Below, piece after piece: positions 25,633-34,604 of a stretch of DNA of 64,000 nucleotides. The stretch comes from Asticcacaulis sp. ZE23SCel15 (GTDB lineage Bacteria > Pseudomonadota > Alphaproteobacteria > Caulobacterales > Caulobacteraceae), in the NCBI RefSeq assembly GCF_030505395.1, contig NZ_CP130044.1, forward strand, positions 2,961,001-3,025,000, read 5' to 3'. Position numbers and translations under genes: made by a program. The notes under the pieces are model-generated. The model had not been told where the DNA came from, searched no databases, and saw only the letters and a program-made list of their open reading frames with translations. Positions within the stretch are counted from its first letter, which is position 1. Each line of letters begins with the position of its first letter.

Positions 25633-27477
25633 ATGACATCGCGGAGAACCTTTCTTCACACCGGTAGTTCTGCGCTGTGCGCCTGTGCTATACCCGTAAG
25701 CGCGCCAACAGCGCAAAGACGGTTTCCCAAGTCTCGTCCGAAACTGACCCCGCCAGCTTATGGGCAGGTTCGCCTGTCGGAAGGTCGGCTAAAAACGCAG
25801 CTTACCCATCAACACGACCTGTTTATGGGCATCGACAATGATCGCCTGCTGAAGCCCTTTCGTGTGCGCGCCGGACAAGACGCCCCTGGCGAGGATATGG
25901 GAGGATGGTACGATGCCTCAGATGACTTTCATATCGACCCGACCGACTGGAGCACCGCCAACTGGCACGGCTACATACCGGGTCACAGCTTCGGTCAATA
26001 CATGTCGGGTCTGGCCCGAAGCTACGCCATCACGGGGGATGGCGCTACGCAGGCAAAAGTCGCGTCTATGGTCCGAGACTTTATCCCAACCATCTCCCCC
26101 AGTTTTTTCGACGGCTACCCCCTGCCCGCCTATACCTACGACAAAATCGTCATCGGCATGGTCGACGCCTATCGCTATGCCGGCGTGACAGAGGCCAAGA
26201 CGGCCCTCGACCTCACCACCGACGCCGTACTGCCTTATCTGCCGGAAAAAGCCTTAACCCGTGAGGAGCGCCGCGCCCGCCCCTACACTCAGGAAGCTGA
26301 GATATGGGATGAACCTTACATCCTGCCGGAACATCTTTTTCAGGCATGGAAGCTCGGTATGGGTGATCGATATCGAGACCTTGCCGTTCGGTTCCTACAG
26401 AATGAGGCTCTGTTTGAGCCTCTGGCAGCGGGCGTCAGCCCACTCAAGGGAAAACACGCCTACAGCCACGTCAATGCGCTCAATTCCGCGATCGAGGCAT
26501 GGTACGCGACCAACGACATAAAATACCTGAAGGCTGCCATCAACGGTTTCGACTTTGTTGAGCGTCAGTCTTACGCGACCGGCGGTTGGGGGCCGAACGA
26601 GGAACTGGTCGGGGCTGACGACACCGAAACCCTCTATACCATGCTTACAGATACGCACCGGACGTTTGAAACGCCGTGCGGTGCGTATGGCCATTTTAAA
26701 ATCACTCGCTCGCTGCTCGGTATCACCAAGGACAGCCGTTATGGCGACAGCATGGAACGGGTGCTTTACAACACCATCCTCGGTGCCAAGCCGACAGAGC
26801 CCAACGGCGATACCTTCTACTATTCCGACTATAGTCACACAGCGACCAAGTTTTTCCGTGGGGAGGCCTGGCCGTGCTGTTCAGGCACCTTCATTCAGGT
26901 TGCGGCTGATTATGGCATCAGCGCCTATTTGCTGGAAACCAACAGTCTTTACGTTAATCTCTATGTCGCCTCACAACTGACGACGCAGTTTTCCGGCGAA
27001 ACGATCAGCGTCACTCAAGTCACCGACTATCCGCTAACGAACACGAGCCGCATCGAAATCAATCCGGCAAAGGACACAGGTTTCAAATTATATCTGCGCA
27101 TTCCGGCCTGGAGCGGACCCGCTACACGCGTTGCCGTCAACGGGAAACCTGCCGCACACATCGCCGCCGGAAAGTTCCTAAACATCGAACGGATCTGGCA
27201 AAAGGGCGATGTCGTCGAGATCACTTTCGAAATGGGTTTGCGTCTGGAGCCACTAAACGCCGCCCACCCGGAAATGGTCGCGGTCATGACTGGCCCCTTA
27301 ACGCTTTTCCCGATTAATGCTCCGGAGACACCGCTGCCGCGTGAAACCTGGTTGAAAGCAACACGCTCTACGCCTGATAGCTGGTCCGTTGCAACGATCG
27401 CAGGTGCCATAACTTTAAAGCCGTTTATAGCGATTACGAACGAGACATATCGTTTATACAATCCGCTGAGTGTCTAG
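25633..27477 (+). CDS. GH127-family (DUF1680) glycoside hydrolase, beta-L-arabinofuranosidase-like, exported
   Basis: 614 residues with a Tat-type leader (MTSRRTFLHTG). The GH127 landmarks are SHVNALNSAIEAWYA, GGWGPNE, and CCSGTF, whose two cysteines match the zinc-binding C417/C418 of HypBA1. The partner motif, ETC in HypBA1 (E338, C340), reads ETPC here, with one residue inserted between the acid and the cysteine, so zinc geometry may differ. AGGGAAAA precedes the start. It stands alone with no transporter beside it. It probably removes beta-L-arabinofuranose from plant glycoproteins or pectin; other GH127 specificities are possible. Confidence 0.8.
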   Translation: MTSRRTFLHTGSSALCACAIPVSAPTAQRRFPKSRPKLTPPAYGQVRLSEGRLKTQLTHQHDLFMGIDNDRLLKPFRVRAGQDAPGEDMGGWYDASDDFHIDPTDWSTANWHGYIPGHSFGQYMSGLARSYAITGDGATQAKVASMVRDFIPTISPSFFDGYPLPAYTYDKIVIGMVDAYRYAGVTEAKTALDLTTDAVLPYLPEKALTREERRARPYTQEAEIWDEPYILPEHLFQAWKLGMGDRYRDLAVRFLQNEALFEPLAAGVSPLKGKHAYSHVNALNSAIEAWYATNDIKYLKAAINGFDFVERQSYATGGWGPNEELVGADDTETLYTMLTDTHRTFETPCGAYGHFKITRSLLGITKDSRYGDSMERVLYNTILGAKPTEPNGDTFYYSDYSHTATKFFRGEAWPCCSGTFIQVAADYGISAYLLETNSLYVNLYVASQLTTQFSGETISVTQVTDYPLTNTSRIEINPAKDTGFKLYLRIPAWSGPATRVAVNGKPAAHIAAGKFLNIERIWQKGDVVEITFEMGLRLEPLNAAHPEMVAVMTGPLTLFPINAPETPLPRETWLKATRSTPDSWSVATIAGAITLKPFIAITNETYRLYNPLSV

Positions 27478-27843
27478 CTCGACAAGTAAACAGCTATACG
27501 TGGTCAGCGTACTTTTTAGCTGTGAGCCTAGCAATCGTCTCAAAATGGCGTCCCTTATTAGGGAGTATACCTCCACCTTGTCCACACAATTCCGTGAATG
27601 TGTTTTCGGTTCAAGTGGTAGCTATGTGGTAGCTGGCGGGGGTTAGCGTACACAAAGAAGCCGCCCCCGATGGAAGCCATCCTATTGAAATATATACCTT
27701 AATTTCCGGTTGCAGAGTCCCGCCGAACCCTACGAACACCTAATTTGGATAGTTCCGACGTTATGTCGGGTGCGGGAGTGCGCACCTACCGCGCGACACA
27801 TAGAATATCCGTCTCGATTTAGAGATGGACTTCCGGCCGAATT
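27478..27843. other. Intergenic region with no recognisable feature
   Basis: 366 bases between the GH127 stop codon and the MFS remnant stop codon (convergent). I see no gene, RNA or clear terminator. Confidence 0.4.
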
Positions 27844-28785
27844 TTACTCCATCAAAGATCTTCCCTCATTCGCAGAAATACGACCATTGAAAAACGTTGC
27901 CAGTGCCGAAATACAGGTCACCACGATAAAGGCGTGTGTGAAATTGACCGGCTCAAGGTGATCCTGATGGCCAATTGTCATTGAAACATGCAAGGCCAGT
28001 GATCCAACACAAACGCCAAGGGTCAGAAGGAGCTGCTGCAAGTTGGAATAAAAACTGGTTGCGGCGCTCATGCGGTCTGTAGAGATATCGGCATAGGCTA
28101 TGGTGTTGTAGGCCGTAAATTGTAATGACATGAAAAAGCTGGCTGTGGCGAGAACAGAAAGTATCGCCATCAATGGCCAGTCCGGCCGAAAGAAACCACA
28201 TAAAGCATATCCGCCTACCGCACACATACCACTGACGATGAGGGTGTCGCGGTAACCAAATCGTACCAGAATTCTCCGTGCGACCAGCTTCATGATAAGT
28301 GAGCCGATCGCGCCCGCAAGAGCGATCAGGCCCGCATGTGCGGCATTAAATCCCAATCCCAACTGCAACATCATGGCAACCAGAAACGGTTGCGCCCCTT
28401 GGGTGATCCGCATTAATGACCCGCCAATGATAGAAATCCGGAAAGTCGGCACGTTGAGAAGTGTCAGATCGATCAGAGGATCGGAGTGCATTCGGGCATG
28501 ACGGAGATAGCCGATCCAAGCCAATGAACCAACAATCAACAAAGATTTTAATACCGTAAAATCCGCTGAATGAATGGCCATCTCGAAGCTGATCAGCAGA
28601 CAGCTTAAGGACACTCCCGATAGAATAAAGCCGATCCAATCAATCTTTGTCGTCGGCACGCGGGGCACGGCTGGAACAAAAATCATGACCATGATGATCC
28701 CGATAAGTCCTATCGGAATATTCAGATAAAATATCCAGCGCCAATCGAGATAGATTACGATAAATCCACCCAAAGGTGGCCCAAG
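27844..28785 (-). pseudogene. DHA2-type MFS drug-efflux gene, 5' end removed by a recombinase element
   Basis: From about 28785 to the stop at 27844 the minus strand encodes the C-terminal 310 or so residues of a 14-helix EmrB/QacA-type exporter. It begins abruptly at LGPPLGGFIVIYLDWRWIFYLNIPIGL, which is motif C in helix 5. Helices 1-4 and motif A are missing. The open frame continues upstream into the recombinase element, giving a meaningless N-terminus. No matching N-terminal segment is found to the right of the element, so sequence was lost or rearranged on insertion. Confidence 0.85.
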
Positions 28786-28803
28786 TACCCGCGTGTGAGC
28801 GTT

Positions 28804-28818
28804 CCATAAGCGGACATT
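28804..28818. repeat. Right half of the dispersed repeat in the recombinase leader
   Basis: CCATAAGCGGACATT. The left half is absent at this locus because MFS sequence lies there instead. Confidence 0.7.
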
Positions 28819-28924
28819 TCCAAACCGCACGCTTATTCTTAGCCGTCGCCGTTGGTTCCAATCCGTGGTACACTGACGGCGTGCATAAGCGAGTTGCGGT
28901 GGGAGGGCCGGCGGAGAATCCGTC

Positions 28925-29548
28925 ATGTCCGAAGAACAACTTCCTACTCGCACCCCACCATGGAACAAGGGCTTACTGATTGGGCAGAAAAAGCCACTCC
29001 AGCCTAAGCACGTGTGGTCGATACGTGTGAGGCTCGAATTAAGCCAATCACCGAGAGACCTTGCCCTTTTCAATCTAGCTATCGACAGTAAACTAAGGGC
29101 CTGTGACCTAGTTCGCCTGCGCGTGAATGATCTCTGTCAAGCTGGGAAGGTCCGTGACCGGGCGACCATCATTCAGCAGAAGACCGGTAAGCCTGTAAAA
29201 TTTGAGGTCACTGAACACACTCGATTGTCGATAGAGCGGCTACTTGAACAACTGCCTTCCGGTGGTTCAGGGCACCTCTTCCCCGGCCGATCAAAACACC
29301 GGCCTCATATTTCCACACGGCAGTACTCCCGGATCGTTCATACCTGGGTCGAGAGCATAGGTCTGGAGACGACGATGTATGGAACCCATACTATGCGTCG
29401 AACGAAAGCGTCACAGCTATATCGAAAGACAGGAAACTTACGAGCAGTGCAACTCCTCCTGGGTCATACCAAGCTGGAAAGCACGGTGAGGTATCTGGGC
29501 ATCGAGGTTGATGACGCTCTAGAAATGGCCGAGCAGATTGACTTATGA
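28925..29548 (+). CDS. Small tyrosine recombinase (phage-integrase family), copy 1
   Basis: 207 residues, catalytic domain only apart from a short basic N-terminus; normal integrases have 300-400. All catalytic residues are present: R58, K86, H155 and R158 (HTMR), H181 and nucleophile Y190 (STVRYLG). It differs from the second copy at 61802 by 7 residues. The last part (29363-29520) is identical at the DNA level to copy 2, while the 5' part carries many silent changes. GGAG lies about 10 bases upstream of the ATG. Its lack of an arm-binding domain suggests it acts on short core sites. Confidence 0.9.
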   Translation: MSEEQLPTRTPPWNKGLLIGQKKPLQPKHVWSIRVRLELSQSPRDLALFNLAIDSKLRACDLVRLRVNDLCQAGKVRDRATIIQQKTGKPVKFEVTEHTRLSIERLLEQLPSGGSGHLFPGRSKHRPHISTRQYSRIVHTWVESIGLETTMYGTHTMRRTKASQLYRKTGNLRAVQLLLGHTKLESTVRYLGIEVDDALEMAEQIDL

Positions 29549-29737
29549 ACACCGGCAGGATGTCCAGCTATCCAAGGCTGTCGGATATCCGTGGCTAACC
29601 GCACAGGCGTGTTGCAAACTGTTGCATCGGCGCAAAGCAACCATACGCCTCGCTATGCAACACCTTATCGCCTTCTCCAAACCTAAGAAGTGAGGAAGGC
29701 TGACATCCGGTATTTTATCTCACTAAGGGTTTACTGG

Positions 29738-30649
29738 ATGTTTCAAAATTTCTCAGGATCGAAACTGACATTTGTTCTTGCGGCGACGGCGGCTGCAGGC
29801 CTGTCGCCTCATGCCACCGTCGCTCAGTCCACAGCGGACGGTAGTGTGCGGTTTCGCATCGAAGGGTTTGCCGGGTCTACAACCGACACACGTCCTATAG
29901 CCACGCAGAAGGACAAGGATAGCAAAGGCCTGCTGCCCTCCATGAGTTTCTCCTATGGTGAAACCTTCAAAGGACAGTTCGATCTGTTGGCAGCCGAACA
30001 TGCTGGCGACAAAAGCGTCGCGGGCGCTGCCCACCTGGGCTTTAAGGCTTCGGCGCACACCACATTGGGCGTGTATGCCTCAAAAACGCGCATCAAAACG
30101 CCTGCCAAACTGAATAGCGAACGTGTGGGCCTCGAACTTGTCTATCAGGGCGATAAAACGGCATTCAACTGGATTGCCGGCCATGAAAAAGTGGGCGCCG
30201 CTACGGTCGTCGCCGGCACAATTCCCGGTTACACGGTGGTCGACACCTACGGCGACAAGGATGGATTCTTTAATTTGGCCGACGTCACCTACTATCCGCG
30301 CCCCAATTGGGCCCTGACGCTGGGCCATCGTTATGGCAGTGGCCGTCATGGCGGTGTCGCAGGCATTGAGCGGGCCAATAAATGGAAGTCCTCAACCGTT
30401 TCGCTGTTCGCCGAGGGCCGTTTTGGTGACAAGGCCTATAGCGGTGCGTGGGTGGGCCTGCGCGTGCGTTTTGGCGGCAACGGCGCATCACTTAGGGCCG
30501 TGCGCGATCAGGAAACCTACACCAACCATCTGAAGGACGATATGTATGGTATCGGCAATTCGCGCCGCCGCACCGATGTCGCCCTGCCACCGCCGCCGCC
30601 AGAAGATGACGATAACGACTGTGTCTGCGGGGCCTGCTACGCCACGTAA
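29738..30649 (+). CDS. Outer-membrane beta-barrel-like protein with proline/acidic linker and Cys-rich tail
   Basis: 303 residues from ATG 29738, behind AAGGG; an earlier GTG at 29690 would put 16 residues before the signal peptide, which ends ATVAQ. The mature part alternates short beta strands rich in G, Y and F (HLGFKASAHTTLGVYASKT, WALTLGHRYGSG, AWVGLRVRFGG), as in outer-membrane barrels. The C-terminus is odd: PPPPPEDDDND followed by CVCGACYAT, with three cysteines in the last nine residues. A barrel normally ends in an aromatic residue. The two glycosyltransferase genes downstream may modify this protein or a surface glycan. Confidence 0.6.
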   Translation: MFQNFSGSKLTFVLAATAAAGLSPHATVAQSTADGSVRFRIEGFAGSTTDTRPIATQKDKDSKGLLPSMSFSYGETFKGQFDLLAAEHAGDKSVAGAAHLGFKASAHTTLGVYASKTRIKTPAKLNSERVGLELVYQGDKTAFNWIAGHEKVGAATVVAGTIPGYTVVDTYGDKDGFFNLADVTYYPRPNWALTLGHRYGSGRHGGVAGIERANKWKSSTVSLFAEGRFGDKAYSGAWVGLRVRFGGNGASLRAVRDQETYTNHLKDDMYGIGNSRRRTDVALPPPPPEDDDNDCVCGACYAT

Positions 30650-30701
30650 TCACGCCACGCCTGAACGCGTCCAACCATCCCATGTCGCGGAGCTTTGACG
30701 T

Positions 30702-31874
30702 ATGAAGCCGAGAATTCTGCTGGCCTGGGAAGCGGGCGCTGGCCGAGGGCACGTTGTCACTTTAAAGACAGTGGCGGCGGCTCTCGGCGACGCCTTCATC
30801 TATGACGCCGCCCTGTGTCGGATGGACCACGCGGCGGAACTGGCCCCCCTGTGTGAGATGGTTTTCCCGGCGGCGCGACTGAGATACGACGCGGCCCGTC
30901 GCGAAGGCTTGGTGCGTACCGCCACTTGGGGCGAATTCCTGGGCGACAGCGGATTTCGCGACGCGGCGTTTCTGGCGCGTCAGGTCGGTTGGTGGCAAGC
31001 CACCCTGATTGCGCGGCGCAGCCATCTGGTCATTGCCGACTATGCGCCCTGCGCCCTGCTGGCCGCGCAAAGCCTGGGTATACCGACGGTTATAACGGGC
31101 ACCGGCTATGGCATTGTGGCTGAGGGACTGAAAACATTTCCAATTTTCCTGCCCGAATACAATCAACGGCTCTATGACGAGACAGAGATGGTGCAGACGA
31201 TCAACACCGCTTTGGAACCGCTGGGCGTGCCGAGGCTCGACGTCCTGCCGGATATCTACCGGCGCTCGCAAGAACTGGTGCGCACACTCGATATACTCGA
31301 TCCCTATGACGGTTTACGCACGCAGGCGCTTCTGCCGCCGGTCGCAGATGTGGCCACCCCATCGGGCGAGGGCGATGAGGTGTTCTGTTATTTTTCGACG
31401 ACCGAGTTGGCTGATGAAGGCGTGCTTGAGGCCATATGTTCGTTGGGACTGCCAACCCGTGCCTATTGTCCGGGCCTTGACAACGATCGCGCCAACCGGC
31501 TGGCAGCGGCCGGTGTCTATGTTGAAAACGGCCCGGTGCCGGTCGATCAGATCGCGCGCCGGTCGCGCCTAATGGTCCATTCCGGTCAGCATGGCATACT
31601 GTCGCTGGGGCTTGCTGCCGGGGTGGCGCAGGTCGCTATCCCGCAACATCTCGAACACCTTTATCATGCACGCCGTTGTGAAAGTCAGGGCTGCGCACAT
31701 GTGATAACGATTTCAGAGCGCGTGGCCCATAGCGTGCGTCAGGTCATTCGCGACCGGCATGACGACACGGCTTTTCACCAGGCCGCCCTGGATGTCGCCG
31801 CCAGGATAAGACCGCAATTTGCAGTCGATGCGGGGAGGCTTATTCGTGAACGGATCGGGGCCTTGCTATTATGA
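30702..31874 (+). CDS. UGT/MGT-type glycosyltransferase (GT-B fold)
   Basis: 390 residues. The N-terminal WEAGAGRGHVVTLKTVAAAL is the glycine-rich acceptor-domain loop of macrolide-glycosyltransferase-like enzymes. The donor site near the C-terminus reads VHSGQHGILSLGLAAGVAQVAIPQHLEHLYHARR, a variant of the HxGxGT...P...DQ signature. GGAG precedes the ATG. It starts 52 bases after the barrel gene and overlaps the next glycosyltransferase by 4 bases. Donor and acceptor are unknown. Confidence 0.75.
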   Translation: MKPRILLAWEAGAGRGHVVTLKTVAAALGDAFIYDAALCRMDHAAELAPLCEMVFPAARLRYDAARREGLVRTATWGEFLGDSGFRDAAFLARQVGWWQATLIARRSHLVIADYAPCALLAAQSLGIPTVITGTGYGIVAEGLKTFPIFLPEYNQRLYDETEMVQTINTALEPLGVPRLDVLPDIYRRSQELVRTLDILDPYDGLRTQALLPPVADVATPSGEGDEVFCYFSTTELADEGVLEAICSLGLPTRAYCPGLDNDRANRLAAAGVYVENGPVPVDQIARRSRLMVHSGQHGILSLGLAAGVAQVAIPQHLEHLYHARRCESQGCAHVITISERVAHSVRQVIRDRHDDTAFHQAALDVAARIRPQFAVDAGRLIRERIGALLL

Positions 31875-32725
31875 CAGTCTACATCCGCGTCCAACCTGGC
31901 AATCTCGGCAATCAGATGTTTCGTTACATGCTGGCGCAGCATCTGGCCGATCAGATTCCGGATGCCGATATCGTGGGTTACCATATGCCGGCCTGGGGAT
32001 TGTGCTCGGCGGTCGACACGCCACCATGGTGCGCGCCCTTGGCCCTACCCGCACGCCACCGCATTGACATCCCAGAGGCGCTACATCGCCTCGAAACGGG
32101 TCAGAACGACGGCCTCGATATTCATGCCTACGCCCAGAGGCTGGAATATTTTGGCGACAATCTTGAGCGCTTCCGCAAGGTATTTGATGCGCCGGTCGCA
32201 GGCTCACGGATTGATGATGACGAGATCGCCCTCAACGTCCGGGCCGGGGACATTCTGGCAGGGATACATCCCGATTATTTTCCTCTGCCGATCAGCTTTT
32301 ACAGGTCTCTGTTGCCGGCGCTTGGGCTAAAGCCTGTGTTTGTGGGTCAACTGGATGACAGTTGGTATGGACGTGCCCTGCGTGAGGCCTTTCCCGAAGC
32401 CCGTTTCCTGACGCACGCCACAGCCTGCGAGGATTTCCAAACTCTGCGACACGCCCGTCATAAGGTTCTGGCGATCAGCACCTTTTCCTGGTTGGCGGGC
32501 TGGCTCTCCGCACCCGACAGCATCATCCACTATCCGCTGGCGGGTTTGCTCAATCCCCGGCAAAGACCGCAGATTGATCTCGCGCCACGCCATGACGCGC
32601 GTTACCGGTTCTATGACTTTCCACTGTGGCGCTATGGCGGTCACGCCGAGGAAATAGCCGAACTACTCTGCGACAGAACCATGGTGTTCAGCGGTTATCA
32701 AGAAATTCCGCGGGTGCGGCGATGA
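31871..32725 (+). CDS. GT11-like (alpha-1,2-fucosyltransferase-type) glycosyltransferase
   Basis: 284 residues. GNLGNQMFRYMLAQHLA near the N-terminus matches the GGLGNQMFQY motif of GT11 enzymes, IALNVRAGDI matches the HxRRGDY donor-site motif, and ISTFSWLAGWL matches STFSWWAAWL. The donor-site histidine and second arginine are replaced (LNVRAGD), so the sugar donor may not be GDP-fucose. ATGA overlap with the preceding glycosyltransferase shows coupled translation. The gene ends 8 bases from the convergent regulator gene. Confidence 0.7.
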   Translation: MTVYIRVQPGNLGNQMFRYMLAQHLADQIPDADIVGYHMPAWGLCSAVDTPPWCAPLALPARHRIDIPEALHRLETGQNDGLDIHAYAQRLEYFGDNLERFRKVFDAPVAGSRIDDDEIALNVRAGDILAGIHPDYFPLPISFYRSLLPALGLKPVFVGQLDDSWYGRALREAFPEARFLTHATACEDFQTLRHARHKVLAISTFSWLAGWLSAPDSIIHYPLAGLLNPRQRPQIDLAPRHDARYRFYDFPLWRYGGHAEEIAELLCDRTMVFSGYQEIPRVRR

Positions 32726-32733
32726 TGCCAGCC

Positions 32734-34053
32734 TTACTCGACCAGCTCAGCACGGCGACGCCGCACACGTTCGGCAATCTCCGCATCATCAAGCCACACT
32801 TTCCTGATCTGAGTTGTCGTGGCGGCGTTTCCCCAGACCTCCTGGCGGATTTCAGCCTGTTCAAGGAACGCCAGTGTTTGTTTGCGGTTCTGCGCGAGCG
32901 AGGCCAGAAAAACCGGCCGAATGTGCGTTTTTTGCTCGCCCGAAGCGATCTCAGCCAGGGCGCGCCGCATCAGAGCGTCCTGAACCGCCTCTGTGCCCGT
33001 TTTCAGCGCCGCGCGCAAAGCCTCGACATGCTTGAGCAAGGCATCGTCCTTGCGCAGCCGTGCATAGGTGCCAAGGTTCTGAATGTAGCCAACATAGTCA
33101 CCGTCGCTCAGATTAATTTCGCTCAGGCAATCAAAGATGACGGCAAATTCGGGATGACTGCGCGCCAGGTCGTCAAAAGCCTGACGCGCCTCGGCTTCGT
33201 TGCCGGCACCCCATTGCGCCCACGCGTGATCGACCTGAATGGCGACGGAACCCGGCTCTATAAGCCGCGCGGTATCGAGTTCGCGCATGGCCGCGACGTG
33301 CTGACCGTTGTCAGCCAGAATATTACCATACCAGAAATGGGTCTGGGCATCGCGCGGCGCCAGCGCCAGCGCGCGGCGGAAGTCGATCCCCGCTTCACGG
33401 GAGGCATTGTCCCACCAGTAATGCACAAAGCCAAGGGCACGGTGCGCGCCAGCAAGATCAGGATCATGACGCAAGGCGGTTTCAGCTGCGGCCTTCGCTT
33501 TCGGAAAAGCACTGTCATCCGTCATCGTGCCGAATTCTCGCGCCAGAATGTAGGCTTCTGCCAGCCCCGCCCAACCTGGCGCGTAATCGGGTTGGGCCCG
33601 CGTGAGTGTTTCAAAACCGACGATGGCGCGCGCCAGAGTTTCGGGTCGCCTCTGCGCCCAGTCGCCACGGGCCTGCAGATAAAGTTGGCTGAGCGCGGGA
33701 TCAGATGGCAGGGTCTGTACAGTCGGCGCACCTGGGTCACGCGACCACAGAAGGCCTGTCGCCACTATAACAGCCGTCAGGACAGCCGCGCCTGCCGTCA
33801 GAAAGAGCAGCCCCCTTTTCGACAGGGTTGGCCCCACATCCCGCGTATCGACAGGCAATTCGTCATCAAGGCTGGATTGGCTGGAAGCCCATTGATCGAG
33901 GTCTTGGCGTAACGCAAAGACCGTGGACGTCTTGCCGCCCGGCAGGCGGCGGACCGGCAAGCTGCGCGTGCGAGCCCATCTCATGACCGTCGTGCGATCA
34001 CGGTTAAAGTATGCGCCGATCGCCTTCCATCCGTCGATACGATCTGATGACAT
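32734..34053 (-). CDS. Membrane-anchored HTH regulator with periplasmic TPR domain
   Basis: About 439 residues from ATG 34053. The N-terminus (IDGWKAIGAYFNRDRTTVMRWA...LPVRRLPGG) is the MerR-like helix-turn-helix that often precedes TPR domains. One membrane helix follows (about 92-112, LLFLTAGAAVLTAVIVATGLLW). The rest is TPR repeats (YAPGWAGLAEAYILARE, AGAHRALGFVHYWWDNA, AQTHFWYGNILADNGQH). The layout is that of a CadC-like one-component system: a periplasmic sensor and a cytoplasmic DNA-binding domain. It converges on the glycosyltransferase genes and may regulate them. Confidence 0.75.
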   Translation of the reverse strand: MSSDRIDGWKAIGAYFNRDRTTVMRWARTRSLPVRRLPGGKTSTVFALRQDLDQWASSQSSLDDELPVDTRDVGPTLSKRGLLFLTAGAAVLTAVIVATGLLWSRDPGAPTVQTLPSDPALSQLYLQARGDWAQRRPETLARAIVGFETLTRAQPDYAPGWAGLAEAYILAREFGTMTDDSAFPKAKAAAETALRHDPDLAGAHRALGFVHYWWDNASREAGIDFRRALALAPRDAQTHFWYGNILADNGQHVAAMRELDTARLIEPGSVAIQVDHAWAQWGAGNEAEARQAFDDLARSHPEFAVIFDCLSEINLSDGDYVGYIQNLGTYARLRKDDALLKHVEALRAALKTGTEAVQDALMRRALAEIASGEQKTHIRPVFLASLAQNRKQTLAFLEQAEIRQEVWGNAATTTQIRKVWLDDAEIAERVRRRRAELVE

Positions 34054-34604
34054 CCCATTCCCTTGCCTGCGTCGCAACTATAGTGTGCGGCTACCGCGAT
34101 GATCAATCCTCTTGATAGCAGTTTCTAAGGCAAATTTTGGCGACAGAAACGGTCCTGGCCAGCAGCGTGTTTGTCGGCCGGTGTAAAAATACCCAGGCTT
34201 TATCGATTTACTCTCATTGCAATCCGTTAGCGATCATCCACATCGCTTCAGTATAGCAAAAAGTTGAGCATAGAAGTGAGCACCCAAATTACCTATTGAT
34301 AATTTTGAAGTTTTTTAAGGTAACTTATTTCAAAATCGTCATGGCCATCATCTCCGCCTGTGTCGCTCTTCGCGCCCAAGCCGGAAATTGCTCAGCCACA
34401 TAGCAGCTTTCGATAAGCGGACATCGCAGAATGCACGCTTAAATTGAACCTCATCGTCCCATATTGACTTTTTTCGGCATCCTGTTGGATTTTTTAAGGG
34501 CGGTAATTTTCAGACGGTTCAGCGCCTGACTATGCGGCAGTGAAACTTCAAGCCATGACCGGTCTTGCCGGAAGGTGGCAGTCAGAACCCGGATATGGCC
34601 CTAT
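34054..34604. other. Intergenic region upstream of the KaiC-like gene
   Basis: About 550 bases, divergent between the HTH-TPR gene and the KaiC-like gene, so it holds both promoters. A copy of the dispersed repeat lies at 34372-34426. An AT-rich block (34260-34335) could hold promoter elements. No gene seen. Confidence 0.5.
34372..34426. repeat. Copy of the dispersed paired repeat
   Basis: GCGCCCAAGCCGGAAATT at 34372-34389 and TAAGCGGACATCG at 34414-34426, total 55 bp. Confidence 0.75.

Larger units (their letters stand above)
28793..29551 (+). mobile_element. Solo tyrosine-recombinase element, copy 1
   Basis: Homology with the second copy (61671-62428) runs from GTGTGAGC (28793) to the end of the recombinase gene and stops right after its stop codon. 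Shared leader parts include CATAAGCGGACA, ACGCTTATTCTT and a block ending in GGGAGGGCCGGC before the start codon. A 9-base CCCAAGTAC lies at the left edge of both copies (28780 and 61662). Copy 1 adjoins the truncated MFS gene. No second gene and no inverted ends are seen. Confidence 0.7.

Noticed and set aside
27640-27680. G-rich and C-rich runs after the GH127 gene as a terminator
   Set aside because: The runs do not pair in the right order for a stable stem.
29621-29661. GTTGCAT / ATGCAAC inverted repeat after recombinase copy 1
   Set aside because: Seven-base arms with a 27-base gap and absent after copy 2, so not convincing as an element end or terminator.
32626-33912. 428-codon plus-strand frame
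   Set aside because: It is a mirror frame of the HTH-TPR regulator on the minus strand, whose TPR motifs and transmembrane helix are clear; GC-rich codons open the opposite frame.
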